Positions 7,667 through 16,706 of a stretch of DNA of 64,000 nt are shown piece by piece. The number at the start of each line of letters is the position of its first letter. Within the stretch, counting starts at the first letter, position 1. The position numbers were made by a program, and so were the translations under genes. This stretch comes from Lewinellaceae bacterium (GTDB taxonomy: Bacteria > Bacteroidota > Bacteroidia > Chitinophagales > Saprospiraceae). Below the pieces are notes generated by a model. The model was not told the origin of the DNA and did no database searches. It saw nothing but the letters and a program-made list of their open reading frames with translations. The stretch is from contig JACJYG010000010.1 of NCBI GenBank assembly GCA_020636215.1, positions 248,001 to 312,000 on the forward strand. The letters run 5' to 3'.

Positions 7667-7894
7667 GTACCGAAGGTGGGACTTCCCGGTTAACTAAACC
7701 TAAAGTCGCTTCGCTCCTAAGGTTTAGTAAATCGGGATAAACTTTCTCCGGGAGCCGTAGCATTAGCGAAGGCTCCTCGTCCCACTACTAAGGATGTACC
7801 GAAGGTGGGACTTCCCGACTAACTAAACCTAAAGTCGCTTCGCTCCTAAGGTTTAGTAAATCGGGATAAACTTCTCGTCCCACTACTAAGGATG
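7667..7894. repeat. Two tandem palindromic units led by tRNA 3'-end copies
   Basis: Units at 7667-7794 and 7795-7894 each start with GTACCGAAGGTGGGACT, the 3' end of the neighbouring tRNA-Leu(CAA), then continue into a shared ~80-base palindromic segment. That segment has outer arms GTGGGAC/GTCCCAC and inner arms AAACCTAAAG / CTAAGGTTT. The first unit has an extra ~28 bases. The real tRNA follows directly at 7895. Confidence 0.75.
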
Positions 7895-7978
7895 TACCGA
7901 AGGTGGGACTCGAACCCACACGATGTTGCCACCACTGGATTTTGAGTCCAGCGCGTCTACCAGTTCCGCCACTTCGGC
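7895..7978 (-). tRNA. tRNA-Leu, anticodon CAA
   Basis: 84 nt class II tRNA. The acceptor arm GCCGAAG pairs with CTTCGGT (the last pair is G-U), with discriminator A. The anticodon stem CTGGA/TCCAG encloses the loop CTCAAAA, giving CAA (reads UUG). A long variable arm and a T-arm with GGTTCGAGTCC are present. No CCA is encoded. Confidence 0.95.
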
Positions 7979-8184
7979 AAATATTGCGGAAGCCAGTGCT
8001 TTCACTAGCTTTTCCCGTTTTGCGGGATGCAAATCTAGATAAAAATTCCGGTATGTTCCAAATAATTTGCACAGAGAAAACTCCGGAAAACAGGAAAAAG
8101 TTCCAGCCGGACTCCCGGCGGTAAATGCTTTGGCTATATTGCTCTATGTCCATATTGTTAGCCTAAATGTGCCCTTCAGGCCTC

Positions 8185-8218
8185 TTGACCTACAGACCTT
8201 TCGACCTACAGACCTACA
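8185..8218. repeat. Degenerate GACCTAC octamer repeat after rseP
   Basis: Four imperfect copies of GACCTAC/TTTC units lie just downstream of the rseP stop (minus strand). They use the same word as the longer array at 20304-20463, which also directly follows a stop codon. Confidence 0.5.
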
Positions 8219-8240
8219 AACAGCCCCAGTTCCGCCCTGC

Positions 8241-9584
8241 CTACTTACTAAACCAACTTCGGAAAATATCCAGGCCATTGGCGTAGACGACCAGGGCCAG
8301 CACAATGATAAAGCCGACCATGGTGGCGTATTCCATGAATTTATCGCTGGGCTTTCGGCCGGTAACGACTTCATAGAGCAGGAACATGACGTGTCCGCCA
8401 TCCAGGGCGGGGATGGGCAACAGGTTCATGAAGGCCAGGATAAGAGACAGGATCGCCGTCATAAACCAGAAGCGTTCCCATACCCATTCATAGCCGAACA
8501 TGGAGCCGATGGTGCCGAAACCGCCGAGGCTTTCCGAGGCTTTGATCCGCCCGCGGAACATTTGGCCGAAGGCTTTCAGTTGGTCGTTTAGGAAGCCCAT
8601 GCCTTTGGAAACTCCGGCGGGTAATGCCTCGGCCAGGGTGTATTCCTGGCGTTGAGTTCCTAGAATATCCTCGGGGCGGTAGGGATAGATCCCCACTTTG
8701 CCTTCCTTTGTATTGACCATCTCGAACTGAAGGGTGTCTTTTTCCTGACGCACAGCGGTAATGGTTACCTTCTCATTCTTGTTTTGCTGGGCAAGCCGGG
8801 CGAAATCGTTGAAAAAAGGAGTGGGCTGGCCGTTAAAGGCGATTATTTTGTCATCGGGCTGGATACCGGCCTTTTCCGCCGGCGAATCCTTGGCCAATTG
8901 GGCTGCTATGAACGGTACCCGGGGGCCAAACAATCCTTTGGCTTTGTTCGCGTGGCTGGAGAGGATGCCGACAAACTTGGGGTCGATAGGAATAGTTTTT
9001 TCTTCCCCATCCCTTTGCAGTTCAATGCTTCCGGCATTGTTGATGATGATCTCCCGGACCACTTCCCGGTCGTTGAATTTCACAAAAGGCTTGCCGCCCA
9101 CGGCCAGAATATGGTCGCCGTCGCGCAGGCCCATTTCCTGGCCCAGGGAATCGACGTAGATACCGTATTTTATATTATCGTTGGGAAGGTATTCTTCGCC
9201 CCAAACCCAGAGCACCATGCCGTAGATGAAGAATCCAAGAATAAAGTTGACCGTGACGCCACCCAGCATAATAACGAGCCGTTGCCAGGCGGGTTTTGAC
9301 CGGAACTCCCAGGGTTGAGGGGGTTGGTCCATCTGGTCGGTGTCAAAGCTCTCGTCGATCATGCCGGATATTTTGACATACCCCCCCAGAGGCAACCATC
9401 CGATACCGTACTCCGTTTCTCCTTTTTTATATTTAAAAAGGGAAAACCAGGGGTCGAAGAACAAGTAGAATTTTTCAACGCGGGTGTTAAAAAGCCGGGC
9501 TGGCAGGAAATGTCCCATTTCGTGCAGAACAATCAGAATAGAAAGGCTCAACATAAGTTGCCCCGCCATGATCACGTAATTCAT
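8241..9584 (-). CDS. rseP: Site-2 intramembrane zinc protease RseP
   Basis: 447 residues. The first membrane helix carries the zinc motif VLHEMGHF (His and Glu at ~20-25). A PDZ domain occupies ~210-285 (PAEKAGIQPDDKIIAFNG), with a shorter PDZ-like segment before it (GLRDGDHILAVGGKP). The last membrane region holds NLLPIPALDGGH, the third zinc ligand of the M50 family. It cleaves membrane-bound anti-sigma factors and leftover signal peptides within the inner membrane. Length and domain order are normal. It is followed by octamer-like repeats and preceded by the divergent rsmE. Confidence 0.95.
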   Translation of the reverse strand: MNYVIMAGQLMLSLSILIVLHEMGHFLPARLFNTRVEKFYLFFDPWFSLFKYKKGETEYGIGWLPLGGYVKISGMIDESFDTDQMDQPPQPWEFRSKPAWQRLVIMLGGVTVNFILGFFIYGMVLWVWGEEYLPNDNIKYGIYVDSLGQEMGLRDGDHILAVGGKPFVKFNDREVVREIIINNAGSIELQRDGEEKTIPIDPKFVGILSSHANKAKGLFGPRVPFIAAQLAKDSPAEKAGIQPDDKIIAFNGQPTPFFNDFARLAQQNKNEKVTITAVRQEKDTLQFEMVNTKEGKVGIYPYRPEDILGTQRQEYTLAEALPAGVSKGMGFLNDQLKAFGQMFRGRIKASESLGGFGTIGSMFGYEWVWERFWFMTAILSLILAFMNLLPIPALDGGHVMFLLYEVVTGRKPSDKFMEYATMVGFIIVLALVVYANGLDIFRSWFSK

Positions 9585-9823
9585 AAGCCGCTATAATGTG
9601 TCTATTGTGTGAAATGTTTATGTGTAAATTCCGCCCCCTTGTTAAAGGTGGCTTTTTCGGGTAAAGGATTTTGCAAACCAGTTTCATCCGAGTTTAGAAA
9701 ACAGGATAAATTTTCCTATTGTTGTGCAAACGTGCGCAAAGGTAATCGGAATTGGATAAAAATTATATTATCCTGCTTCCAAAACAGATGAACGCTATCT
9801 TTCAAACGATTGTATCCGGGCTT

Positions 9824-10531
9824 ATGAACCTGTTCTACACCACCGATATCCATAAAGGCTTGCTGGCGCTTCCGGAGGAGGAGGCCCGGCACTGCATACA
9901 AGTGTTGCGCCATAAAGTAGGCGATATCATTCACATTGTGGATGGCCAGGGCGGCTTTTACAAAGCGGAGATTGTGGAAGCTGGCAAGAAGAAATGCATT
10001 GCCCGCCAGTTGGAATCCCAATACAGCTTTGGCCGCCGGCCTTTTTACCTGCACCTGGCCATTGCCCCGACTAAAAACATCGACCGCCTGGAATGGTTCC
10101 TGGAGAAAGCCACCGAAATCGGGGTGGACGAAATCACCCCTATTTTGTGTGAACATTCTGAACGAAGGCAGTTGCGCCACGACCGCCTGGAGAAAGTTTT
10201 GCTGGCGGCTATGAAGCAGTCGCTCAAAGCATTTTTGCCCCGATTGAATGAGCTGGCCCCGCTTTCAGCTTTGCTCCGGCAGGAAGCTTCACAGGAAGGG
10301 CGTAAGTTTATTGCTTACTTAGGGGAAGGCGTAATAGGACATTTAAAAGACAACTACCGGGCTGGGGAAAACGTTTGTATCCTCATAGGCCCTGAGGGCG
10401 ATTTTAGCCCGGCCGAAGCCAGCGCCAGCCAGGAAGCCGGCTTTCTTCCGGTAAGCCTTGGCCCAAGCCGCCTGCGTACCGAAACAGCCGGCCTGGCGGC
10501 CTGCCATATTGTTAACCTGATCAATGAATAA
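9824..10531 (+). CDS. rsmE: 16S rRNA m3U1498 methyltransferase RsmE
   Basis: 236 residues from the ATG at 9824 (MNLFYTTDI); the frame is open further upstream but that part is not family-like. An N-terminal PUA-like domain (~1-70, HCIQVLRHKVGD) precedes a SPOUT methyltransferase domain with EKATEIGVDEITPI, CILIGPEGDFSPAE and LGPSRLRTETAG, the knot residues that bind S-adenosylmethionine. It methylates N3 of U1498 in the decoding centre of 16S rRNA. The stop overlaps the start of the DUF4159 gene by eight bases, so the two are translationally coupled. Confidence 0.95.
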   Translation: MNLFYTTDIHKGLLALPEEEARHCIQVLRHKVGDIIHIVDGQGGFYKAEIVEAGKKKCIARQLESQYSFGRRPFYLHLAIAPTKNIDRLEWFLEKATEIGVDEITPILCEHSERRQLRHDRLEKVLLAAMKQSLKAFLPRLNELAPLSALLRQEASQEGRKFIAYLGEGVIGHLKDNYRAGENVCILIGPEGDFSPAEASASQEAGFLPVSLGPSRLRTETAGLAACHIVNLINE

Positions 10532-11192
10532 AAAAATGATGAAGCAGCTTTTGGTTGTTTTTCTGTCGCTCTGGGTTTTGTCCGCCGCCTCTGAACCTCC
10601 TTCCCTGCATATGGGCCTGCTAAAGTATAAAGGGGGCGGAGACTGGTACGCCAACCCTACTTCCCTGACGAACCTGAGCCGGTTTTGCAACCAGCAACTG
10701 GGCACTAATTTTGATACGGAGTACAGCGAAGTTGAGGTGGGTAGTGTCGACCTTTTTAACTATGCCTTCGTACATATGACCGGCCACGGCAATGTGGTCT
10801 TTTCTGATGCTGAGGCGGAAAATCTGCGCAATTATCTGATCGGTGGCGGGTTTTTGCATATCGACGACAATTACGGGATGGACCAGTATATACGCCTGGC
10901 TATGAAAAAAGTTTTTCCGGAGCTGGAATTTACGGAATTGCCTTTCGAGCACGAGATATACCATCAGAAATTCGACTTTAAGAATGGCTTGCCCAAGATC
11001 CACAAACACGACGGGAAGGCTCCTCAGGGGTTTGGGTTATTCTGGGAAGGCAGGCTGATCTGTTTTTACAGTTATGAGTGTGACCTTGGAGACGGATGGG
11101 AGGATCAGGATGTGCACAACGACCCCGAAGAGGTGCGCCTGCAGGCGCTACGCATGGGGGCGAATATTGTCCAGTACATCTTTCAGCAATAA
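10524..11192 (+). CDS. DUF4159 family exported protein
   Basis: 222 residues with a signal peptide (hydrophobic core at ~8-22, ending SAAS). The body matches DUF4159: YKGGGDWYANP, YAFVHMTGHGNVVFSD, GGGFLHIDDNYG and a C-terminal WEDQDVHNDP. The family adopts a glutamine-amidotransferase-like fold without known activity and is common in Bacteroidota. It overlaps rsmE by eight bases; that linkage is not functionally explained. Confidence 0.85.
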   Translation: MNKKMMKQLLVVFLSLWVLSAASEPPSLHMGLLKYKGGGDWYANPTSLTNLSRFCNQQLGTNFDTEYSEVEVGSVDLFNYAFVHMTGHGNVVFSDAEAENLRNYLIGGGFLHIDDNYGMDQYIRLAMKKVFPELEFTELPFEHEIYHQKFDFKNGLPKIHKHDGKAPQGFGLFWEGRLICFYSYECDLGDGWEDQDVHNDPEEVRLQALRMGANIVQYIFQQ

Positions 11193-11255
11193 GTTGTTTC
11201 GGGGCTTCATGGCTACACTGTTTCATGGCCATGAAGCAGTGAAACACTAACCGAT

Positions 11256-11471
11256 CTAATTCCACATTGGAGAGCGCTTCTGTTTGATGTAATTGCGAAT
11301 ATTGAGCCAAAAAGCAACAAAAAGATAGAAAATGACCGGGGATCCCAGCGTCGCGAAGGAAAGGTAAATAAAGTACATCCGCACTCTTGCTGATGCTACC
11401 CCGATTTTTTCGCCCAGATAGCTGCATACCCCAAAGGCAGAGCGTTCTAACAAACTTTTTAAATGGTTCAT
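11256..11471 (-). CDS. PspC-domain small membrane protein
   Basis: 71 residues with the PspC pattern: FGVCSYLGEKIGVASARVRMYFIYLS, then a hydrophobic helix (~36-57) and a basic tail. PspC proteins respond to inner-membrane stress. This is the short single-domain form; no pspA or pspB is nearby. Confidence 0.8.
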   Translation of the reverse strand: MNHLKSLLERSAFGVCSYLGEKIGVASARVRMYFIYLSFATLGSPVIFYLFVAFWLNIRNYIKQKRSPMWN

Positions 11472-11661
11472 GGCCCTGTTGTTTTTTGTTTGATGGCCCG
11501 GAAAACGGGACGGCTCGCCTTGACCGAGTGAACATTGCTGTTGATGTAAAACAGCGCTCCCAGGATCAAAATAAGCAATTTTGAAACAAAAGTTAGGCCA
11601 AATTGATTTCGTGCTGGGTAAAAAAAGTGTAATTTTTTTAAAATCTCTTTTCTTTTTGCTG

Positions 11662-11724
11662 ATTAGAGCCTGTAAAAGATTTGAACTAGCCCTCAGTTCA
11701 AAAACTTCTTTTACAGGCTCTAAT
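11662..11724. repeat. Palindromic element A (17-bp perfect stem)
   Basis: Arms at 11662-11678 and 11708-11724 (TTAGAGCCTGTAAAAG and its complement) enclose a second inverted pair, TTTGAAC/GTTCAAA. The interior shares the word CTGA(A)GGGCTA and a following TTCAAA with the palindrome at 24130-24205 when read on the opposite strand, suggesting one family of small mobile palindromes. It may also act as a terminator for the small gene at 11728. Confidence 0.65.
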
Positions 11725-11727
11725 GCT

Positions 11728-11910
11728 TTATTCGACGCTATAGGCAGAAACCTGATAGACGGGTTGAGGGGCTTCTAGGGAATGGCCGGGGTCGGATAAC
11801 TTTTTCTGAGACCCGGAAAACAGATTCATTGCTCCAATAATACCGATCAAAAGAATAACGGCAATAATGATGCTTTCTATTTTATTGGATGACTTTGTTT
11901 GGCGTGCCAT
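11728..11910 (-). CDS. Small single-pass membrane protein, hypothetical
   Basis: 60 residues from the ATG at 11910 (MARQTKSSNK). A basic N-terminus is followed by one hydrophobic helix (~14-30, ESIIIAVILLIGIIGAM) and a polar tail, so the protein should sit in the inner membrane with a short periplasmic tail. No family was recognised. Start and reality are supported only by the sensible topology. Confidence 0.45.
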   Translation of the reverse strand: MARQTKSSNKIESIIIAVILLIGIIGAMNLFSGSQKKLSDPGHSLEAPQPVYQVSAYSVE

Positions 11911-12538
11911 GAGATTCCTGATTTGTGCATTTTTGATGTAGTTGCATATTAATATGTGGCGCGGCCCAGGCAATAATCTGCCAGGATACCATAGCGCAGG
12001 CTAAGGCATTTGCCTTTTCTAACAGGGTACCAGGCTAGCCTGTAGAGCGATTGCCAAAAAAAACAAAGCTGTACTGTTTACTTACGCCTGCTGTACAGGC
12101 CTAAGTGGCACAGATTGCCCAACAACAGGTATAGAGTTGTTGTCTTCCAAAAACGGTTGGCGACAACCGCTAAGGTGGCAAGCATTGGCATCAACCTTCA
12201 GGCTGTGATCCTATTACATTAACAACAGTAAATGGTTTTCCGCAGGAATAGAGCGGAATAGAGGATGAACTTTGACACCAGGGGCGTCAAGTTTTGTCCG
12301 GGGGCCGTAACGGCAGCGTGAGTTAGTAGATTTGAGTTGCATAAAACACTAGTTTGATTATGGAATGGGAATAAAAAAAACACTTAATAGATTGGGGGGA
12401 AGTTAGTCTTGGGAATGAGTATTGCAAATATATAAAAAAAATAAACATTTGAAATTTCTTCAAGGCATTTCTGCTATTTTTTTCAGTTGCTTATGTATTA
12501 ATATAATACAAAATGTGTGCCAAAAACGCTTTTTGGGG
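11911..12538. other. Long intergenic region with a hairpin cluster, no gene
   Basis: About 630 bases without a credible protein-coding frame. It contains four consecutive hairpins at 12086-12198 (listed separately) and an AT-rich tail next to mltA. Confidence 0.5.
12086..12198. ncRNA. Cluster of four hairpins, possible structured RNA
   Basis: Successive stems are GCCTG/CAGGC (12086-12100), CAACAAC/GTTGTTG (12120-12142), CGGTTG-GCGA-CAACCG with a GNRA loop (12154-12169), and AAGGT/ACCTT (12172-12198). No known family was recognised and the strand cannot be assigned. Chance hairpins are possible. Confidence 0.25.
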
Positions 12539-13743
12539 TTATTCACTGGAAATAAAATAGGCTTTGGGCTGTTTGGGCAGTAATAACCAGAGCCGGCCGT
12601 AGTTATTGATGCGCCCGGCCTGTCTGGCGGCTTGCCTTCCGGTTCCGGTATAGACATCAACATGGCCGGGCCCCTTGATAGCGCCTCCTACGTCCTGTGC
12701 CACAAAATAGCGGTAATCATAGCCGACCACCCTTTGCCTTCGATGGTCGAAAACAGGGAAGGCCGCCAGCAGGCAACTACCCAGCGGAATATACCGACGG
12801 TCGACTGCGATTGAAAAATTATCTGTTAGTGGGACATTGCCGGCTCCTTTGGGCGTCGACCGCTTTCGGGTAAAGAACGTATAGGAAGGGTTGTAGAACA
12901 ATACGGTGTCGGCCAGGTGCTCATTTTCTTCCAGATATCTTCTAATGCCACGGATGGAAAGGTTTTTTGGGCCAATATCTTCCCGGGAGAGGATGAACTT
13001 TTCGATACTCCTATAAGGTTGGCGATTGGTCCCGTTATAAGCAAATAGCTCCCGGCTGCCATCCGGGTATTCTACATAACCCGAACCTTGAACCTGCATG
13101 TAATAGACTTCCACTTTATTGGATGCATAGGCCAGTTCCAGCCCCAGCCCCTTCAGGGCGCCTTCCCCTTCTATCTGGGCCCGGGTAGGCAAATCTCCTT
13201 CCCAATCCAGCGGGCGGCTGTAGATGGGGTGCTGGAATCGCCCCTTTGGCTTTTTGGATACCTCCAGCACCGGGGTGAAATATCCGGTAAAGCGAACGTT
13301 GCCGCGGCGGTCATTCCCCCAAATCTGGTATGCTTCCAGTTGGCTCTGAATGCCAAACGGTTTGGTTTGTTGCCAGGCCTTGAGTATTTCGATGGCCCGC
13401 TTCAGGTCTTCTGAATTGATCCTCAGGCTTCCTACCTGCTGGTTTTTTATTCTGGTTTGCAGCTCCAGTAAATTTAGGTTTTGCTCCAAGGCATCCACAA
13501 AGGCGCCATCTATAAAAGGCAGGTCGAAAGTATCGAGGGGGACAGGTTCATACACCTCCTGCATCCGGGGGCCTCCGATCAACCTGCCATCGCGGCGGAT
13601 CACATAATCGAAGGATTCTTCATCGGGTTCGGAAAAGGAAAGCTCAGGCTCGCCAGGGGGAGTGTCTTGCTGCCTGCTCCCGGCTGTTCGCAACCGGTTA
13701 CGGCAAAAATAATACTGATAACCAGGGCTTTGTATTTATGCAT
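12539..13743 (-). CDS. mltA: Membrane-bound lytic transglycosylase MltA, one frameshift near 5' end
   Basis: The main frame (12539-13693) carries the MltA barrel (VRFTGYFTPVLEVS, YMQVQGSGYVEYPDG, LFYNPSYTFF) and the C-terminal 3D domain (FVAQDVGGAIKGPGHVDVY, with the catalytic Asp region). It has no signal peptide. A second frame starts at an ATG at 13743 and gives a lipoprotein signal peptide with lipobox VTGC; it runs into the main frame if one base is added to the five-base G/C run at 13656-13660. The intact product would be an outer-membrane lipoprotein that cleaves peptidoglycan to 1,6-anhydro products. A sequencing error is the simplest reading. Confidence 0.85.
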
Positions 13744-13906
13744 AGCCTCCGGCAAATTAGGCCGTATGACAATGATACTATTTAAAAAGAAATTTCCCAA
13801 GTAAAAGGCAGTCTACCGGCTTCGCGATTGTCGATACATCAGATCGCCTCCGGCATCCCAACTCCGGCGCCTTCTGGTAAACCCCGAGGCTCCAATGCTT
13901 GCTGGC

Positions 13907-14773
13907 CTAGGGTTTCCCCGCCGTGATCACGGCGTAATACCACAGGCCATGCTCCAGGGCATGGAATTGCCGGATGCTACCAAGGATATTGTGGTGCTGG
14001 ACTCGGGAGCGGAAGCCTAAGCCATATAGCAAATAGTCGGCCCACAACCAGCGCCTGGCAATTTTGTGAAGGTTTTTCAGCGAAATCCAGGTGTAGCGGG
14101 TATAATCCCATATCCCGATATTTTGGAAACCGGCCTTTTGAGCCTGTTGAAGGTGTTCGTCAGTGGTGTTGATATCCGGAATTGCCCAGCGGTTCAACCA
14201 ACTGAGTAGAACTGTTTCACCGATACCTGGCAGGGGCCGGCCAGGGCGGGTATATTCGGCAACAACCAAACGGCCGCCGGGTCGTAACAAGCGGTAGGCT
14301 TCATGAAAGAAAGCCTCTTTGTCGGAGGCATGGCAGAGGCTTTCACAAGCCCAGATGACATCGAAACTGGCGTTTTCAAAAGGAGTATTACAATAATCGG
14401 CCTGATGGAAGGAAAGTTGCTGTTCCAGTCCTGCTGATCTGGCGTTTTGCCGGGCTTCGGCCACCTGGCTGGCGACAGGGCTAATGCCTACGACGGAGGC
14501 TTGGCGATGCCGGGCCAGCCACAGGCAACTACCGCCTTTCCCACAGCCTGCATCGAGCACTCGTTGGCCGGGCTGAATTCCAGCCAAATCGGCGAGCACC
14601 CGGTTGGTGTTTGATAAGGCCTCGGCATGTTGGCCGGCCTGGTGATCGTAGAAACCAAAATGAACAGCCTGGTTCTCCCGGCCAACCCAGGCAATATGGT
14701 AGTCAAAGCGGGTCTGGTCGTAATAATCGATGAGTTCCCGGAATTTAGATTCGTCAAATGGCTGTTGTTCCAT
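13907..14773 (-). CDS. SAM-dependent methyltransferase (sterol/tocopherol-MT-like)
   Basis: 288 residues. The class I methyltransferase core has motif I VLDAGCGKGGSCLWLA (~90-105), an acidic motif II region, DVIWACESLCH, and LRPGGRLVVAEYTRP. An N-terminal ~60 residues and a C-terminal helical part resemble the gamma-tocopherol/sterol C-methyltransferase and cyclopropane-synthase branch. The substrate, probably a small lipid or natural product, cannot be told. It stands alone between mltA and the sulfur operon, separated from the latter by a terminator. Confidence 0.75.
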   Translation of the reverse strand: MEQQPFDESKFRELIDYYDQTRFDYHIAWVGRENQAVHFGFYDHQAGQHAEALSNTNRVLADLAGIQPGQRVLDAGCGKGGSCLWLARHRQASVVGISPVASQVAEARQNARSAGLEQQLSFHQADYCNTPFENASFDVIWACESLCHASDKEAFFHEAYRLLRPGGRLVVAEYTRPGRPLPGIGETVLLSWLNRWAIPDINTTDEHLQQAQKAGFQNIGIWDYTRYTWISLKNLHKIARRWLWADYLLYGLGFRSRVQHHNILGSIRQFHALEHGLWYYAVITAGKP

Positions 14774-14839
14774 AGAGAGAAAAATGTCCGTTTTGCCGGG
14801 CTAAGGTAGGGATTCCGGGTAAAATCTTACTATTGAAGG

Positions 14840-14880
14840 CAAAACAAGGCAGCCGCCTTCGCACCAGGCGAGGCGGCTGC
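14840..14880 (-). terminator. Intrinsic terminator of the sulfur operon
   Basis: A stem of GCAGCCGCCT and its complement (14849-14880) is followed on the minus strand by CTTGTTTTG, 24 bases past the oxidoreductase stop. The T-tract is imperfect. Confidence 0.65.
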
Positions 14881-14904
14881 AGTACTATTCCATTAAAAGT
14901 CAGA

Positions 14905-16167
14905 TCAGGCTCGGCCTTTTAGCATGAGATTCCAATACATAAAAGGCAGTCCGTATTTTTTGAGTATCCACATGGACCACTTTTCCTTGCTGGTGTCGAC
15001 GAATTTGCTGATCAGCGGGTCACTGTCTCTTTCTCCTTTGTAGTTGAACTCTGCCAGCAGCATTTTCCCATAGCCCGTTACCAGCGGACAGGAAGAATAT
15101 CCCTGGTAGCCTTCGTTTATAGTGGTTTCATTTTTAATAAGGTGCAAGAGGTTTTCCACTACCACCGGCGCCTGTTTGCGGACGGCCGCCCCGGTTTTGG
15201 CGGTTGGAAGGTCGGCAGCGTCTCCCAGGGAAAATACATTGGGATATTCAACGTGTTGCAGTGAATAGGGGTTGACATTGATCCAACCTTTGGACGGCCC
15301 GTCCTGATGGGCTATTTTGGACCGTTTGATAAAATCAGGAGCGGACTGCGGCGGCGCCAGGTGTAGCATATCGAATTTCAGGTTGGCGTGGCCTTGGACG
15401 ATTTCGCTATCATCGAGGTCGCTGTAGTTATAACAAAGGTGGGAAATTTTCTCAAAAGGCTGTACGATATCGAAAAACACCCGCTTGTTTTCCCCATCGA
15501 TTTTGGTGATTTTATGGAAAAACCGCAATTGGATGCCTTTTCTGTCCACAACTTTCATTAGAGTAGACCCAAAGGGCTCCACCCCGAAAATAACAGAACC
15601 CGGGGTGATGAATAGAATTTCCGAATCTTTTCTGACTCCAGTTTTTCGCCAGTAATCGTCGGCGAGGTACATGATCTTTTGCGGCGCCCCTCCACATTTT
15701 ATTGGAGTGGCGGGTTGGGTAAAAATGGCGTTGCCACCTTTGAATTCCTGTAATACTTTCCAGGTGTATTCCGGGTCAGTGTAATTGCTGCAAACTCCGT
15801 TTTTGCCATGGGTCTCAGCCAGCCCCTCAATTCCGTCAAGGTCAATTTGGATGCCTGGGCAGGCGACCAGGTAATCATAATTTATGGTAGTGCCATCTCT
15901 CAGAACCACCGCATTTTCATCAGGGAGCACCTCTTCCACATACTCCTGTATCCATTTTGCACCTTTGGGGATGAGATCGCCCATATTGCGTTCGGTGTCC
16001 TTAAAATTGTAGGTGCCGGCTCCTACCAGAGTCCAGGCAGGCTGATAATAGTGTTTGGAAGCGGGATCGATTATGGCAATATCGAGGCTCTTATCTTTAA
16101 GGAGCAATTGAGCGGCAACGGTTATGCCCGCTGTTCCTGCTCCTATAATAACGATTTGGTGTTTCAT
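14905..16167 (-). CDS. Sulfide:quinone oxidoreductase-like FAD protein
   Basis: 420 residues from the ATG at 16167 (MKHQIVIIGAGTAG), which puts the FAD-binding Gly motif at the N-terminus. A second dinucleotide segment is near 160-200. Conserved cysteines occur in PIKCGGAPQK and in YSSCPLVTGYGKM, and a further one in GVCSNYTDPEY, matching the redox Cys pattern of sulfide:quinone oxidoreductases. The C-terminal FVDTSKEKWSMWILKKYGLP resembles the membrane-attaching helices. It would oxidise sulfide to polysulfide and pass electrons to quinone. It is the third gene of an operon with two YeeE/YedE genes, which supports a sulfur role. Confidence 0.8.
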   Translation of the reverse strand: MKHQIVIIGAGTAGITVAAQLLLKDKSLDIAIIDPASKHYYQPAWTLVGAGTYNFKDTERNMGDLIPKGAKWIQEYVEEVLPDENAVVLRDGTTINYDYLVACPGIQIDLDGIEGLAETHGKNGVCSNYTDPEYTWKVLQEFKGGNAIFTQPATPIKCGGAPQKIMYLADDYWRKTGVRKDSEILFITPGSVIFGVEPFGSTLMKVVDRKGIQLRFFHKITKIDGENKRVFFDIVQPFEKISHLCYNYSDLDDSEIVQGHANLKFDMLHLAPPQSAPDFIKRSKIAHQDGPSKGWINVNPYSLQHVEYPNVFSLGDAADLPTAKTGAAVRKQAPVVVENLLHLIKNETTINEGYQGYSSCPLVTGYGKMLLAEFNYKGERDSDPLISKFVDTSKEKWSMWILKKYGLPFMYWNLMLKGRA

Positions 16168-16257
16168 AAAACAGGCTTTAACTTGATAGGTAATTGATTT
16201 TCCCAAAGATACAGGCATTACCCCTGCTCCTTGTGTGCTCTAGATCACAGAGCATTA

Positions 16258-16269
16258 TGATTTTTGTCA
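16258..16269 (-). promoter_or_regulatory. Candidate Crp/Fnr-type site upstream of sqr-like gene
   Basis: TGATTTTTGTCA (TGA-N6-TCA half-sites), about 90 bases upstream of the oxidoreductase start. The identical 12-mer lies upstream of the first gene of the same operon (17432-17443). Confidence 0.4.
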
Positions 16270-16271
16270 GC

Positions 16272-16685
16272 TTAATGCGGCAATTTGCTCCGCAAGAGCC
16301 CGTAAACAAAGGTGCCGAACATGGCGGAGGCCAGGAATACAATAAACACCGTATAGCCACTGCCCAATAAGATAAACATGGGGCCCGGGCAAACACCGGC
16401 CAGCGCCCAGCCTAAACCAAAAATGAAGCCTCCGATCAGATAGCGGGGAACGCTTCGGTCTTTAGGGTGAAAAACGATCTCCTGGCCTTCCGTCGACCTC
16501 ATATGGGTGCGCTTGATCAATTGCACGATACCCATTCCGGCAATCACAGCCGTAAAGATGATGCCGTACATGTGGAAGGACTGGAAGTGGAACATCTCGT
16601 ATATCCGAAACCAGGATACGGCTTCGGATTTGTACAGGGTGATGCCAAACAGGATCCCGATGAAGATATATTTTGAAATTTTCAT
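16272..16685 (-). CDS. YeeE/YedE family sulfur-compound transporter, second half
   Basis: 137 residues with four hydrophobic helices and the motif FGLGWALAGVCPGPMFILLG, whose GVCPGP cysteine is typical of the YeeE/YedE (DUF6691) partner protein. The pair at 16272 and 16707 together equals a full-length YeeE-type thiosulfate channel in the inner membrane. It lies 21 bases after the first half. Confidence 0.85.
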   Translation of the reverse strand: MKISKYIFIGILFGITLYKSEAVSWFRIYEMFHFQSFHMYGIIFTAVIAGMGIVQLIKRTHMRSTEGQEIVFHPKDRSVPRYLIGGFIFGLGWALAGVCPGPMFILLGSGYTVFIVFLASAMFGTFVYGLLRSKLPH

Positions 16686-16706
16686 GGCGTATTCAATTTT
16701 TTGCGG

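Noticed and set aside
12280..12330. Possible tmRNA or 6S-like segment in the gap before mltA
   Set aside because: No tRNA-like domain, tag frame or closing stem could be found.
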